NCBI GenBank assembly: GCA_945643635.1
Contig: CALZFC010000020.1
Span: 2,380,001 to 2,444,000, forward strand
Length of the DNA: 64,000 nucleotides
Reading direction: 5' to 3'
Source of the DNA: Allodiplogaster sudhausi
Taxonomy: Eukaryota > Nematoda > Chromadorea > Rhabditida > Diplogasteridae
In this document: positions 34,967 to 46,182 of the stretch, piece by piece
Layout: every line of letters begins with the position of its first letter
Numbering within the stretch: position 1 is the first letter of the stretch
The notes under the pieces: generated by a model
Told to the model about the DNA's origin: nothing
Database searches by the model: none
What the model saw: the letters and a program-made list of their open reading frames with translations, nothing else
Translations under genes and position numbers: made by a program

Positions 34967-36121
34967 GAACTGTTGCGCCATCCACTAGAAAACACCTACA
35001 ACGAATCGAAGGCTGAACGGCATAAGGCGAGTTTGAGAGAGGAAACAGATTCAGAAAGCTTGTTAAAGGACTTATGCTCAGATTTCGCTGTACATCGCCG
35101 TCCCTGTATTCGTGGCTCTCGTCCTCGGCTTGGGCGTCGTTAGCAGTGAGCTGTTCGATTATACTGATAACGAATTATAATAATGATAAAAAGGGGCATA
35201 ATGAATAGGAATGCCTTCAGTCGTTCTCTGCTACCGCGAGCGCCTTTGGCGCCGTCGGGGTGCCGCGCCCGCCCCTGACAAGCCTCGCGACACGGAGAGA
35301 GGCGACCCGCTGAAGCGCGCCTCGCAATTTTTTCGACATCTGAAGTCGCGTGCTAAGGCTCGCTCTGCGGCGCACTCCTCAGAGAAGTCCGACCGGAACA
35401 CGCCCGCCCCGACTGGTTCCTTCGGTGACCTATTCAATCCTTCGGCGGAGAATGTGGTACAGCATTTCTCATGATTGGAGTTTAGAAAGAAGGTACTTGG
35501 GGTTTTGAGGGAGGGATTGATTTTTTGAAGCGGAGCCCCTGAATTCCTGCTAGAGGTTCTCCACGATTCCTGATGGAATTGTTGGAATTGCAGGAGACGC
35601 AGGCCACGACAGAGACCACTAATAGGATCGGAAACCAGACGGAAACCCAGACCCAGATACAAACCCAGATCCAAACCCAGACCCAAACCCAGACCACTGG
35701 CGCCACTCAGACCACGACGGTCACGCAGACGAAAACTGGGGACACGGACACCTTCCAAGTTCATTGTCTCTTCTTTTCAAAAGGCACATCTTGGTATCTT
35801 GATTTTAACAATCATTAATGAAAGCTTTAATTCAAGGCTGTGGTGCCGCTGAAGCCCAGAATGAAGACGAAGAAGGAGATCGAAAAGGAGAAGAAGGAAA
35901 AGAAAGAAAAGGAGAAGAAATTGAAGAAGGAAAAGATAGAAAAGGAAAAGGAGAAGAAGAGGAAGGAGAAAGAGCGGAAGAAAAAGAAAAAGACGACGAA
36001 AGAGGAGAAGGAAGAGGAGGAGGAGAAGAAGGACGAGGAGGTCTTCGTCGATATCGCCGCCCCCGACGAGAATCTGCCCGTCTTCGGTCCGCTCCTGCCC
36101 GACCAGACACAGACGTTGTGA
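34967..36121 (+). pseudogene. Membrane protein with K/E tail, copy III (lacks signal and ectodomain)
   Basis: Exons 3-7 are nearly identical to copy I (transmembrane segment, basic exon, QT repeat, K/E tail). Exons 1 and 2 are missing because the 5' boundary falls in intron 2, fused to a LINE remnant. The frames of the retained exons are open. Confidence 0.75.
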
Positions 36122-36349
36122 AGGCGGACGGCGGTTCTAACACGGCGAAATGAATTCCTCTCCTTCTACTGAATCTCTTCTCCTCTGAATAAAATTGATT
36201 TCAATGTACAAATCAAAATAAGCATGGACCAAAATGGTTGATTTAAAAAAATGATGAGCTACTGAAACGCTCATCGCACATCTTATCTATCACTTAATTG
36301 TTAACAGAAACAATGAAAGCATAGGAAGAGAGATTAACAAACTTTGGTG

Positions 36350-36851
36350 ACGTCAACAAACATCCACCACACGATGAAGAAAATGTTCGGGAGAAGGGGT
36401 CGGCGGAACACGAAGAGGCAACACCCCCTAGGCCTCCTCTCCCTTCAGCATCGTAGACATCTTAACGATTTGCTAACAACTTTTAAAATTCCTGACTCCA
36501 ATTGATCCCTCTCGCTTTTTCTCTCTTCCTTCCCAATACTCTGGTGGCCTTCGCTGTCATTCTCTCAAGCTATCCCTTCCTCACCTCATATAGATCATGT
36601 CTCTCTTTTCGGGTTGGTAGAGACTGGAACAATCTGCCACGACAAATCACTACAACCAACTCCCTATCATTTTCCGCAGCTTTTGTTCCGACTCCTTACT
36701 TTCAGTGTAATTTATTTGTTTTGGTTTGTTCTCCCTTTTACTCGCCTTTTTTTGCCTTCAATTGCTTGACCCGTCCCATTGAATATCAATTACATTATGC
36801 ATACGTACTGCTCCTTAAACCGGTCAATGCGATAAACAAATTGAATTGAAC
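36350..36851 (+). mobile_element. Non-LTR remnant, copy III
   Basis: Same remnant as at 27640, with the full 3' end (AAATTGAATTGAA) but a small deletion after ACTTTTAAAATT. Confidence 0.65.
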
Positions 36852-37067
36852 ACTGTCCCTCACTGAAAAGAAAATGAGAAGTTTTAGTTTCATTAAGATT
36901 TCTTCTCTACTTTTATTCGATCCTGGCCCGGAAGCCAAATAGAAGTCATGTATATTCGCCCGAAGAGCACGAAGAAGAAGGGATCTCTTCTGGTCCCCCG
37001 GAAAGCAGGAGAATTTGTTCTGGAATCACAGCGTCAGTAATAAGTATTTATACTTATTACTTGTACA

Positions 37068-37552
37068 ACCGGTTATCGCCGCGAGGCGCCCGAGGAAATC
37101 TCGCTCCAGTACGGCAACCGCCCCGCCTTCTACGATGTCCAGAACGGTATGGGTCTTTGAGATTTCACGCTCACTAAAAATTACATAATTAAATTTCAGG
37201 ACTCTACTTCGATGGCAAGCGCGCTTACTACTACGAAGACCCGGAGCAGAGCCAGGCACCCGCTAACCAGCTCTTGCGGGGCCAGGGGTACCAGTACCAG
37301 GCACCCGCTCAACTGCTCCAGCAGGGCCACGGGTACCAGTACCAGGCCCCCGCCAACAAGCACCAGGGGTACCAGTACCAGGCCCCCGCCAACAAGCACC
37401 AGGGGTACCAGTACCAGGCCCCCGCCAACCAGCACCAGGGGTACCAGGCACCCGCCTACAATCTCCAGCAGGGCCAGGGGTACCAGCAGGGAGTCCCTCG
37501 CGCTCCATATCTGTTTTCCCTTTTTACCTTTTCATCTGCCAAGCAAGTATAA
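37068..37552 (+). pseudogene. Q/Y/A/P-rich repeat protein, copy II (both ends truncated)
   Basis: Starts inside exon 2 (YRREAPEEISLQYGNRP), 8-10 bp after the 24-bp hairpin. Exon 3 (from 37201) is in frame and has three near-identical YQYQAPANKHQG-type repeats. It then runs into inverted-repeat DNA at about 37498 and stops at 37552. Exons 4-5 are missing. Confidence 0.75.
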
Positions 37553-38673
37553 TGCTGTAGTTTTTTATTCTCTACAAATCATGTCTATACGAAACTTTGA
37601 TACTTCCCGAAAAATAAAGTTTAGACATAAAAATTCAATTTTTCGGTTTTTCGTATACGTCTGCCGTCGGGTTTTTTGACATTTTCCGTATTTCATAGAT
37701 CGATTTCCAGATAACATTCACTGCTATCTTGAAGAGGAAAGAAAACTGCATAGAATATCATTTTATTATAGGAATCTGAGAACACTATTTTTAGATACTT
37801 GAATTTTAATCGGCGATAATGTGCGGAAATGTCATCAATAACTGTTCGGCTAGTCCTGCCCCAAAATGTTCGAATTGAATTTTTCTCTCAAAATCACCCC
37901 AAGGGGGTTCTTTGATGCGAGGAACACGAATAACTTGTTTATTTTTTATTATGACGTCATTTTAAAAAGATACGGTACTACCGTATCTTTTTAAAATGAC
38001 GTCATAATAAAAAAATAAACAAGATATTCGTGTTCCTCGCATCAAAGAACTATTTTTCGGGAAGTGTCAAAGTTTCGTATAGACATGATTTGTAGAGAAT
38101 AAAAAACTACACCATTATACTTGCTTGGCAGATGAAAAGGTAAAAAGGGAAAACAGATATGGAGCTTAAACTGCGGTGCAGCACTTGATCGCATATAGTA
38201 TTCAAAAATTGATACCCAAAAAAGGTGTCCTCAAATCCTTTTCGTAGAAACATATATCATGCACTTTTTCCTCTACTTTCATATTATGGAATGATTTCTC
38301 TGGAAATGGACCGGCAAAAATGAAAAAAACACATAACATAACATTTTTTTTAGTCCTAAAAATTTGTATCCTTAAAAAGTCTATTAAAATGAATCTTTTC
38401 AGAAACAGTTATCTGGGACTTTTTTGTGCAGTTTTGAATGAGCAGTTAGATAAAAAAAAGAAAAGTACAAAATCTTATAAATGAAGCAAGTTACAGAACA
38501 TCGAATTTTTGACATATTTTGGGTGGTTGCGTGGAGAAAAAAAATTTCTCAAATTTTTCAACCGTCTAGCTTTCCTTATAATCTATCCATGTATCACTCA
38601 TAAAGTTTTGGTAGTAAAAATCGAACATCGGTCCCCGGCGCAGGCAATCCTTGACCCTTAGAGAGAGGCTCTC
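37498..38673. mobile_element. Foldback element with TTAA at its right end (rearranged)
   Basis: Inverted arms at about 37505-37640 and 38042-38163, and a tight palindrome centred near 37981 (arms of about 75 bp, containing ATGACGTCAT). The right terminus GAGAGAGGCTCTC abuts TTAA (38674-38677). The sister copy at 32.5 kb has the uninterrupted site GTTAAATCGG. The left terminus GAGAGCCTC was not found, so the left end is deleted or shuffled. No coding capacity. Confidence 0.6.
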
Positions 38674-39096
38674 TTAAATCGGAAAATGAACACTTCGGAA
38701 CTGAGTAACTCGTTTTTGCTTGGTTGTGGGGAATCCAGAAGAAGGCCATGCAAAGTACACACAATATTGTTATCCGGCACTTTATGTTGAAAACTGATTA
38801 CTCAATTAGATTCAGAATCGTTAGGCGAATGTTAACATGAACATGCGTCATAAGGTCTGATTTGGTGATTTCCTTTATCAATGATAAATCTCTTATGTTA
38901 TTATTTGGGGATTTGCGTAGAGACAAAATAATGGTATAGGAGAAATTTCTTTGGAAATGTTAAAAATGAAATTTTTAATACGCAAAAACTGATAACTTCT
39001 TATCAAATGATTAGAAATTATCGATTTTTTTAAAAGTAGCATCCGTACTGTTTAAGCAAACTAATGTGACATTTAAAATATTTTAGTTTTTCCTAG

Positions 39097-39218
39097 AACA
39101 AAAGTTATTAGCGAGGATGCATTTGGAAGCGTCCGAATCGTCCGAAGCGTCCTTGGTGCCAAGATCCTGGGCAGGACTGTATATGACAAGGAAAACTATA
39201 AAATGTTTTTTTCGGAAG
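39097..39218 (+). pseudogene. Beta/gamma-crystallin-like exon, copy 2 (one-base insertion)
   Basis: Same exon as at 32921, but 122 instead of 121 bp because of an extra T in a T run near the 3' end. It is followed by the orphan protease leader and promoter (39219-39390). Confidence 0.4.
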
Positions 39219-39390
39219 GTGTCTCTCTCCCTCTCTCTTTTCCTCGAGGAGTGGAAGAGAGAAAGCAGACAGCAGACGATGCAGAAGATCAGCCGCTTCA
39301 TTGACCGCCTTACAATGATTGTACTGACTGTGAAACATTCAACTTCTGGGAGCACGCGCATAGTGCATTATGATAAGAAGAAGCGGGGGG
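39219..39390 (-). pseudogene. Orphan protease leader exon and GATA promoter, copy 2
   Basis: Minus-strand leader MKRLIFCIVCCLLSLFHSS, with the AGTGCATTATGATAAGAAG phrase 5' of it and no further protease exons. Confidence 0.65.
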
Positions 39391-39914
39391 GAGGGGGGGG
39401 GGAGACACCACGTCTCCCTCCTCCCTAATCGATGAACACTCTTATGATAACGATGGCTTTTGTATAAAAGAAAAGAGAGTGATCATGCTGTTTTGAAGAA
39501 ATTTTTTACATATATACTTCGTGGCAGTAAGTCTGCTTTCTTCTTCGTCGCGCTCTCTCTCTCTCTCTCTCTATCTATCTTTTTATCAATCTCTCACTCT
39601 CACTCTCTCTCTCCCAAGTCATCCTAAGAATTCCTCAAAGTAGCCAACACAGTACTTATCGTTCCTGACAGTTCTCGCACATTCATCACTAGCTACTTGT
39701 CCATACATGCGTGGAGGTTCCATTTGGTTCCTTATATCAGCCCCAAACGGTCGTATTTCTTGCAATTCCTTCTGATACAGTGTAATGCGTATTTATCAGA
39801 AATATCGATAACATGCCCAGCTTTCACGTGCTTTACGAGAGCAAGAATCTTAACTACGGTCAAGTGTCAGCGAAGTGAGCTTATTGAAGAACTATTGAAG
39901 AACTATTGAAGAAC

Positions 39915-41000
39915 CATCGAGGTGATGCAGCGTCATTTATTATTAGCATCTTTTGACAAGTAAACGAAGAAAAGTGTTCTACTTTAACCGTGGCGACATT
40001 GTCCAACTAAATGTCCCACCCACCTCGACAATTGCAATGTCGTTCTGAAAAGTGTCCCTTGAGTATTCCGGGTGGACGTAGACCCTCTTGACCCTTCTGA
40101 CGCTGCGATGCTCGCAGTTTTTTGCTTCGCCGTGTGAAACTCGAAGCGCGGTCGGTGGAGCATCGCTTAATGTTCGACCAGTAGATACATATGTATGTAC
40201 ATACTGTAACTTCAACGCGCCAGAGGATACGGCTCTGAGCGGCTCGAGTCGTAAGAGCCAAGTTAAATTTAAAATCGAAGAAATTATTCGTAAGGTATAA
40301 GTACTTTTGACCTCAGCACACTCGCTTGTATCGGTAGAAGTCAAAAAAGTACTTGATTCAGAGGCTCGTAACGGATCGAGCCGTTTCGAGCGTCTGAGTG
40401 TTTCGGGATTTTGCTATCTCAACAACTATGCAGTATTTTCAGAACTTTTTTGATTTCTACTGGTAAGGGAGAGTGAGCTGAAGTCAAAAATGCTTACAAC
40501 ACCCTCTGAATATTTTGCTCCTTTTTTTCAATTAAAACTTGGCTCGTACGGCTAGAGCTGCTCGCTCTCTCTATCTCTCTCTCTCTCTCTCTCTCTATTT
40601 TCCTTGCCATACTCGACACAGTGCGCCGCGGTAAGGACGTGGTACTCGGAGACAAGGCTGCCTCCGCAGTATCTCCTCTGCTGGACTGCTTCATGGATGA
40701 CCGTGACGAAGTAGGGAAACTGGCCGCTCTTGGCTTTGACTCCTCCGATTATCTTTAAACGGCAAAGTTGGACAATTCATGGCAATCCTCAAGCAGTCTG
40801 CACACTGCCCTTGTTTGTCACTTACTTTTTGAGAAAATAGAGAGCAATATTAGATGTACATACATATGTACATATGTACATATATATGTATATGCACTCA
40901 ATAATTGCCAAACCTTACTCGCGCCAAGGAATCCTTGGGTGCACTCGAGGAGTGAAGAGAGAAAGCAGACAGCTGACAATGCAGAAGATCAGCCGCTTCA
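39915..41000 (-). pseudogene. Trypsin-like protease copy B (3' half missing)
   Basis: Leader exon (MKRLIFCIVSCLLSLF, one base out of phase with the next exon), then His exon IIGGVKAKSGQFPYFVTV ... LTAAHC and Asp exon VRRVKRVYVHPEYSRDT ... NDIAIVEV. Intron 2 is longer than in copy A. All exons after the Asp exon, including the catalytic Ser, are missing; the block ends at about 39915. A TGATAAG promoter lies near 41071. Confidence 0.75.
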
Positions 41001-41853
41001 TTTACCTCACTACAATGATTATACTGACTGTGAGACATTAAACTTCTGGAAGCACGCGCATAGTGCATTATGATAAGAAGAAGCAGGGGGGAGGCACCAC
41101 GTCTCCCTCCTCCCTAATCGATGAACACCGTTACCAGTTGATAAAGATGGCATTTACTTGAAAAAAGAGAGTGAACGTGCTGACTTGAAGAACTTTTTCA
41201 CATTCTTTGATGGCAGGCCGTAAGTCTTCTTTTTTCTTGCTCGATCTCTCTCTCTTTATCTATCTTTTTATCTTTTTATCAATCTCTCACTCTCGCCTCT
41301 CGCACTCTCTCTCTTCCATTACATCCTAAAAATTCCTCAAAGTAGCCAACACAGTATGTACTTATCGTTCCTGACAGTTCTCGCATATTCATCACTAGCC
41401 ACTTGTCCATACATATGTACGTGGAGGTTCCATTTGGTTCCTTATATCAGCCCCAAATGGTCATATTTCTTGCAATTCCTTCTGAAACAATGTAATGGGT
41501 ATTTATCAAAAAAAAACGATTACATGCCCAGCTTTCACGTGATGCATAATTGGGTGGCTAAATTATGGAAGGCAAGTTAGGCTGAGAGTCGAACTAATTA
41601 TACTGGAACACGAGGTTAAAACACTGGGTCTCTAATAATTTAGTCTCGAAAAGGCTGATTTGAAATGCAATTATCATTCACTTCTTGTATATTAGACTCT
41701 TTGTATAAGACCCGAGCCATAATATAGGAAATACGGTATCAATACACAGCTGAGGTAGTGAGGGGTGTACAAAGTCATTTTTTACCAGATTCCAGTACAC
41801 TTCTACGGCGTCCCATAATATGTCAAAAGAATAGATCAATGCAATCAATTCTA

Positions 41854-44110
41854 TTAGAAGCCGTTCGACATTTGCATACAGTAATGGATTGTTATGCTTT
41901 TTCTGATAATCTCGTAGGAAATAGAGGGACGCTGAAATAGGACGCCTAGACGCACGGAGAAGGTCACGAACGCCTGCGAGCACACGGAACGTCTCTTGGA
42001 CCATCGGGCAATACGATGGGAGAACATCCATAGAGAGTCAAGCAGAAGTCCGAGAGATCTTGCGAAGACGCCTTTCTGCTCGACGACCACTTCAAGCCGT
42101 CCACATCGCACTTCGCCATAGCTCTCCTTTTCGAGCCACGCGCAGAACGGAGCGATGCGGGTATACACTCCTAAATGCATACATTCAGAAGTATTAGCAA
42201 TAAACTTAAAGGAGGAGATCACCGAAAGATAATAAAAGCAGGTTCAAATTGCCGCGTCTGCCCTGGCAGTAGACACTCTCATTATCGCGTGTTATTTCGC
42301 AGGTCGCGCAATCCCGCTGCGAGAAAATAGCACGCGAGAATGAGAGTGCGAAGAGCCGCGGCAATTTAAGATCTCACGGAGTCTTTCGGTGATCGTTCTC
42401 CTTTAAAAAAATTGAACATTTCTAAGAAAATAAAATTATTTAATTTGGTTAACATCAATGTTTAACTACATATGATCAGTTGTAGTACTGGCCAGGGAAG
42501 ACATGCTGCAGACGGAGTTCAGAGGGATCATTGCGACCGAAGGATGTCAGTGCAATCTGAACATGCTGATTCTTCCCAGCACTCGTCACTACCATCGGAC
42601 CTCCGCTATCTCCTTCAAGGTATCTTTTTAAGTTAGAAGTCACCACTGGCACTGATGGAAAGTTTGATCTTGTTCTAAGAAAAGCAAATGAGGTTGATTA
42701 TAGCGCCGCCTAATTGTGAGGAATCATAAAAAAAAGTACGAAAAGCCCTGATCCCGAATCAATACGACAGTGAAAATGATAAAATAGAGAACCATCGCGG
42801 TGCCTCGGTTCAACGCGCCGGCGCAGATTTGTGTGCGATTGTCGATGCTCTTTTCTTCAGCTTCCCAGTATTTTCTACTGAACTAAATGAAGTTAATACG
42901 CCATGATAATTATTTTTTGTTTCAAATATTTTTTCTTCTGCCTAGAGAGCGTGTGAACCAGGAGATTGGTTAATTATTGTCTTTATACTGAACTAGGATT
43001 ATAAGAAGGAACAAGAGAGAACAAGCAAGAAATAGATCAACCTGCACTCCTCGTGTCCAATTATTGGCACGTTCACAGACTGCAGGCTGCATGGTGAAAT
43101 GCTGCTGTCTTCAAAAAGAATCTTATTTAAAAAAAAACCGATCGTTAAACTCCACAAATAGGCATATTGTTAAAAAGAATAAAATGATCTATTGACGCAT
43201 ACTCAGTGTTTGTCCGATGCCGATGACATGAACGTAGTCATCGTGCTCGACGGGAGTAGATTCGTTGCAGAGCAGAACAAGCTGCCATTGCGAGGTCGCA
43301 TTGACAGGATAAGGCTTAGCCAGCTGAATCATCGAGGAGATGCAGCGTCATTTCTTATGAGCATCTTTTGACAAGTAAACGAAGAACACTGTTCTGCTTT
43401 AAGCATGGCGGCATTTTCCAACTAATTATAAGTGCCCAACCCACCTCTACAATTGCTATATCGTTCCGAACAGTGTCCCTTGAATATCCCGGATGGACGA
43501 AGACCTTCTTGACCCTTTTGACCACGCGAAACTCGCAGTTGTTCGCTTCGCCGTGGGAGATTCTAAGCTCCTCGGCGGAACTTCGCTGAAGATTCTGCCA
43601 TTAGATATTTATCTAAAAGGTCTTTCACTTTGGCACAAGAAACGTAGCTTTCTCTCACTCTAACTCTCTCCCTCTCTGTCTATCTCTCTCCTCTCTCCAT
43701 CTCTCATTCTCTTCCTCCGTCTCTCTCTCTCTCTCTCTTGATTTCCCTCGCCATACTAGACACAGTGCGCTGCGGTAAGGACGAAGTACTCGGAGACAAG
43801 GCTTCCTCCGCAGTATTCCCGTTGCTGGTCCCCTTCACGGATGACCGTGACGTAGTAGGGAAACTGGCCACTCTTAGCTTTGACTCCTCCGAGAATCTGT
43901 AAACGGCAAAGTTGGACAATTCATGGCAATCGATTTCTTATTTTGTCAAGAAAAATGTGAGAAGTATTATATGTATGTGTGTACATATACATATGTGAAT
44001 ATATTTAAAAAAAACCTTACCCGTTCCAGTGAACCATTTACGTGCGTGTCGTGGAGTGCACTCAATGAGTGCACCACCAGAAAGCACATCATGAAGGGCA
44101 GCCGCTCCAT
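41854..44110 (-). pseudogene. Trypsin-like protease copy C (all exons present, stop plus frameshift)
   Basis: The most complete copy. The leader exon (44110-44021) encodes a good signal peptide, MERLPFMMCFLVVHSLSA, ending in R and joining in phase to ILGG. The His exon follows (from 43896; LTAAHC), but the codon after HCV is TAG where copies A and B have GAG. The Asp exon (VHPGYSRDT...NDIAIVE) lacks one base near PPR/ELRIS. Then come an exon ending VIGIGQT, the SLQSVNVPIIGHEEC exon, the SIDNRTQICAG exon, the GDSGGP exon and a final exon from 42170 (GVYTRIAPFCAWLEK). That final exon joins to the Ser exon only through a GC donor (CCTG|GCCAGT). Two lesions suggest a recent pseudogene, unless they are assembly errors. 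Confidence 0.72.
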
Positions 44111-44334
44111 TCACAATCTACATTGCTCATACATTGACCATATGCAACACTCATTTATTTATTTATTTATTCATAAATCAAAAATAATGTAACGGCACAT
44201 AAATAGCATATAATATTTGGTAAGATATGAACCAGAGCAGTTTATGAATGGGGGATTAGGAAGATGGCGAGAGAAGGACGGGCAGACCGGAAACTCATTG
44301 ATTGTGAGGCTTTAAACTTATGAAATCATGCGCA

Positions 44335-44390
44335 AAGTGCACAGTGATAAGAAGCAGGCGGCGCCTTGCAGAGTGATAAGAATCTTTTGA
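44335..44390. promoter_or_regulatory. Two GATA-type sites upstream of protease copy C
   Basis: AGTGATAAGAAGC and GAGTGATAAGAATC lie 230-280 bp 5' of the copy C leader. The same arrangement occurs at 22.80-22.85 kb. Confidence 0.45.
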
Positions 44391-44699
44391 TCTCTCAGTC
44401 TTTCTACTTCAGCCGTTCTATCAGCATAATAGTCTCGCCAAGTTTCATCTGCTTCTCTCTTCGTTCCTTCTTCCCTTTTTCTTGCTCCTTTCTCTTGCTT
44501 CAACTGTCTCATGTTGTTTGTGTGAACACCTCATCGCCCTTCGTAATCAATGAAAGCCTCCCATATCAGTCGATCGCGGTGACTTCGTGGCCAGGGAGTG
44601 CACGTGCAGATAAGAAGAAATTCCATTTTTCTACATATCTGGTCGATATGACTCATCTTCACTGCTACAGTAACCCACGTTCTAACTTACAGTATCCCG

Positions 44700-45107
44700 C
44701 ACTCCCAGGATGTCATGGTGCCTGTTGTGCCTCCAGACGCGGAGAGGTGTGCGTGTGGGTAGCCAAGACGAGAGACCTTTATTATGAGAGAGAGTAGAAT
44801 GAGGGACAACCGTTTGCGGTTGGAGAGAAGGAAGGAAGTCTCAGTGAAGTGAGCCAATTGAAGAACCGCCGTAAGCCCATCGGCTTATCTTTCTGAGATG
44901 GCGAAGTTCACGTAGCCAAGTACTCAATTACATATGTATGTAGATATCAGTATCTATATAACTGATGTAGGTATCACAAGATGTAGATACTCACTATCTA
45001 CTACAAATAACACCCGAAAACGTGCTGCCAGAATAACGGAGGGCTATTCGTTCTCGACTCTCTCTGCGACTTCGAGCCCGAGCTGTTCGGTCTTCCGCCT
45101 TATAAGT
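44700..45107 (+). pseudogene. Ghost of the PUDP-like last exon (copy 2)
   Basis: GTCATGGTGCC at the 5' side, and AACGTGCTGCCAGAATAACG...CTCTCTGCGACTTCGAGCCC at the 3' side, match the PUDP-like final exon. They are separated by about 290 bp of foreign sequence, and an in-frame TAA is introduced. Confidence 0.75.
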
Positions 45108-45719
45108 CACATTTCTTTTACTCTTTTTGACATAGGCAATCAATTATCTATATATTTAATTAGAAATGGAATGATAAAAAATATAGGGTAGTATTATTGT
45201 CCTGAAACAGAATGAATACCTCGTAATGAAGTTAACCGACAACATTCAAATATGTATGTGTGATAAGTAAATACTGCAAAATGCTATTTGGTGTCGCAGA
45301 ACTAGGGTCAATAGATCTATGGTTTAATTATCATGTGGCAGTGGCATCGGCAATCAATGGCCCCGAACAAAGTAATAGCATGGTTGCACAAACCTCATTG
45401 CCTCTTCGACACGGTCCCCCAACAGTCATATTTCTTGAACGATAGCAATAATTTCCTAAAATAGGTTAACAATTTGATGATGACAAAGTCATCTCACATA
45501 ATATATCATTCGTTGGCGTGCCAACTTCATCTATAGGAATGGTTCCAAAGTGAGACCGATGTAAGCGCTGTAAGCGCCTGTAAGCGGGATAACACATACA
45601 TACATATCCATGTAACTTTCTTTGGCAGCCCGTACTACTCCGCGAATGTTAATTAGATCAGAGATTATTTTAAGGGAAGGAATTAAACAAGATATAATAT
45701 AATTAGCTTTCAATTTCAG

Positions 45720-45856
45720 CTTTATGGCGCCTACGCTTCTCCCTACGGTCTGCTTTTAATAATGAACGATAAAAAATTAATAAAGTATTAACTGCAGGCT
45801 ACTCAGCTTACGTCGGCCAGTTCCCTGGGTACGGGTACGGGTACCCGTACCTCTGA
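45720..45856 (+). CDS. Tyr/Gly-rich small protein, 3' exons (copy 1)
   Basis: Two phased exons (45720-45747 and 45798-45856) encode LYGAYASPYG then GYSAYVGQFPGYGYGYPYL and a stop. A possible earlier exon (PYYSAN, about 45631-45649) joins in phase. The composition recalls nematode Gly/Tyr-rich secreted peptides or structural proteins. The 5' exon with a start is not visible; upstream DNA belongs to another duplicated block. Second copy at 56198-56443. Confidence 0.45.
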
Positions 45857-46182
45857 TTCACTCTCCCTTCCCTCAGCCAATCAACTCTCCACTTCTCCTT
45901 TCACCTTCCATTTCACAGTCGTCCCATAAATAAGAAAAAGAAGAAATCTCGCAACTTAATGGAAATAACGCAATCGAACAAATGTTCTTTATTTGGAAAA
46001 CACGCTCCGAAGGGCAAGAAGAGGTGGAAAGGGTTTCGAGAACAATTGAAGGGTCGTGTTCTAGACTTTCGTGCTTTCAATTATTATCAATGATTCTAGT
46101 TTGTGATATTCCATATAGAAATTGTGATTGCACGAATAAAGCATCCACTCGAATTTCATGACACATTGATTAATTTGTTTAA

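Noticed and set aside
27101..36153. Alternative frame of the K/E exon (EEGDRKGEEGKERKGEE-type), open in all copies
   Set aside because: A shifted reading of the same purine-rich repeat. It stays open because the copies are recent.
37880..38060. Palindrome as a possible transcription terminator or CRISPR-like repeat
   Set aside because: It is the core of a eukaryotic foldback element. There are no spacer-repeat arrays in the window.
40185..40210. ATACATATGTATGTACAT-type runs as specific regulatory sites
   Set aside because: Such TATGTACATA words are scattered over many non-coding parts of the window and look like simple background sequence.
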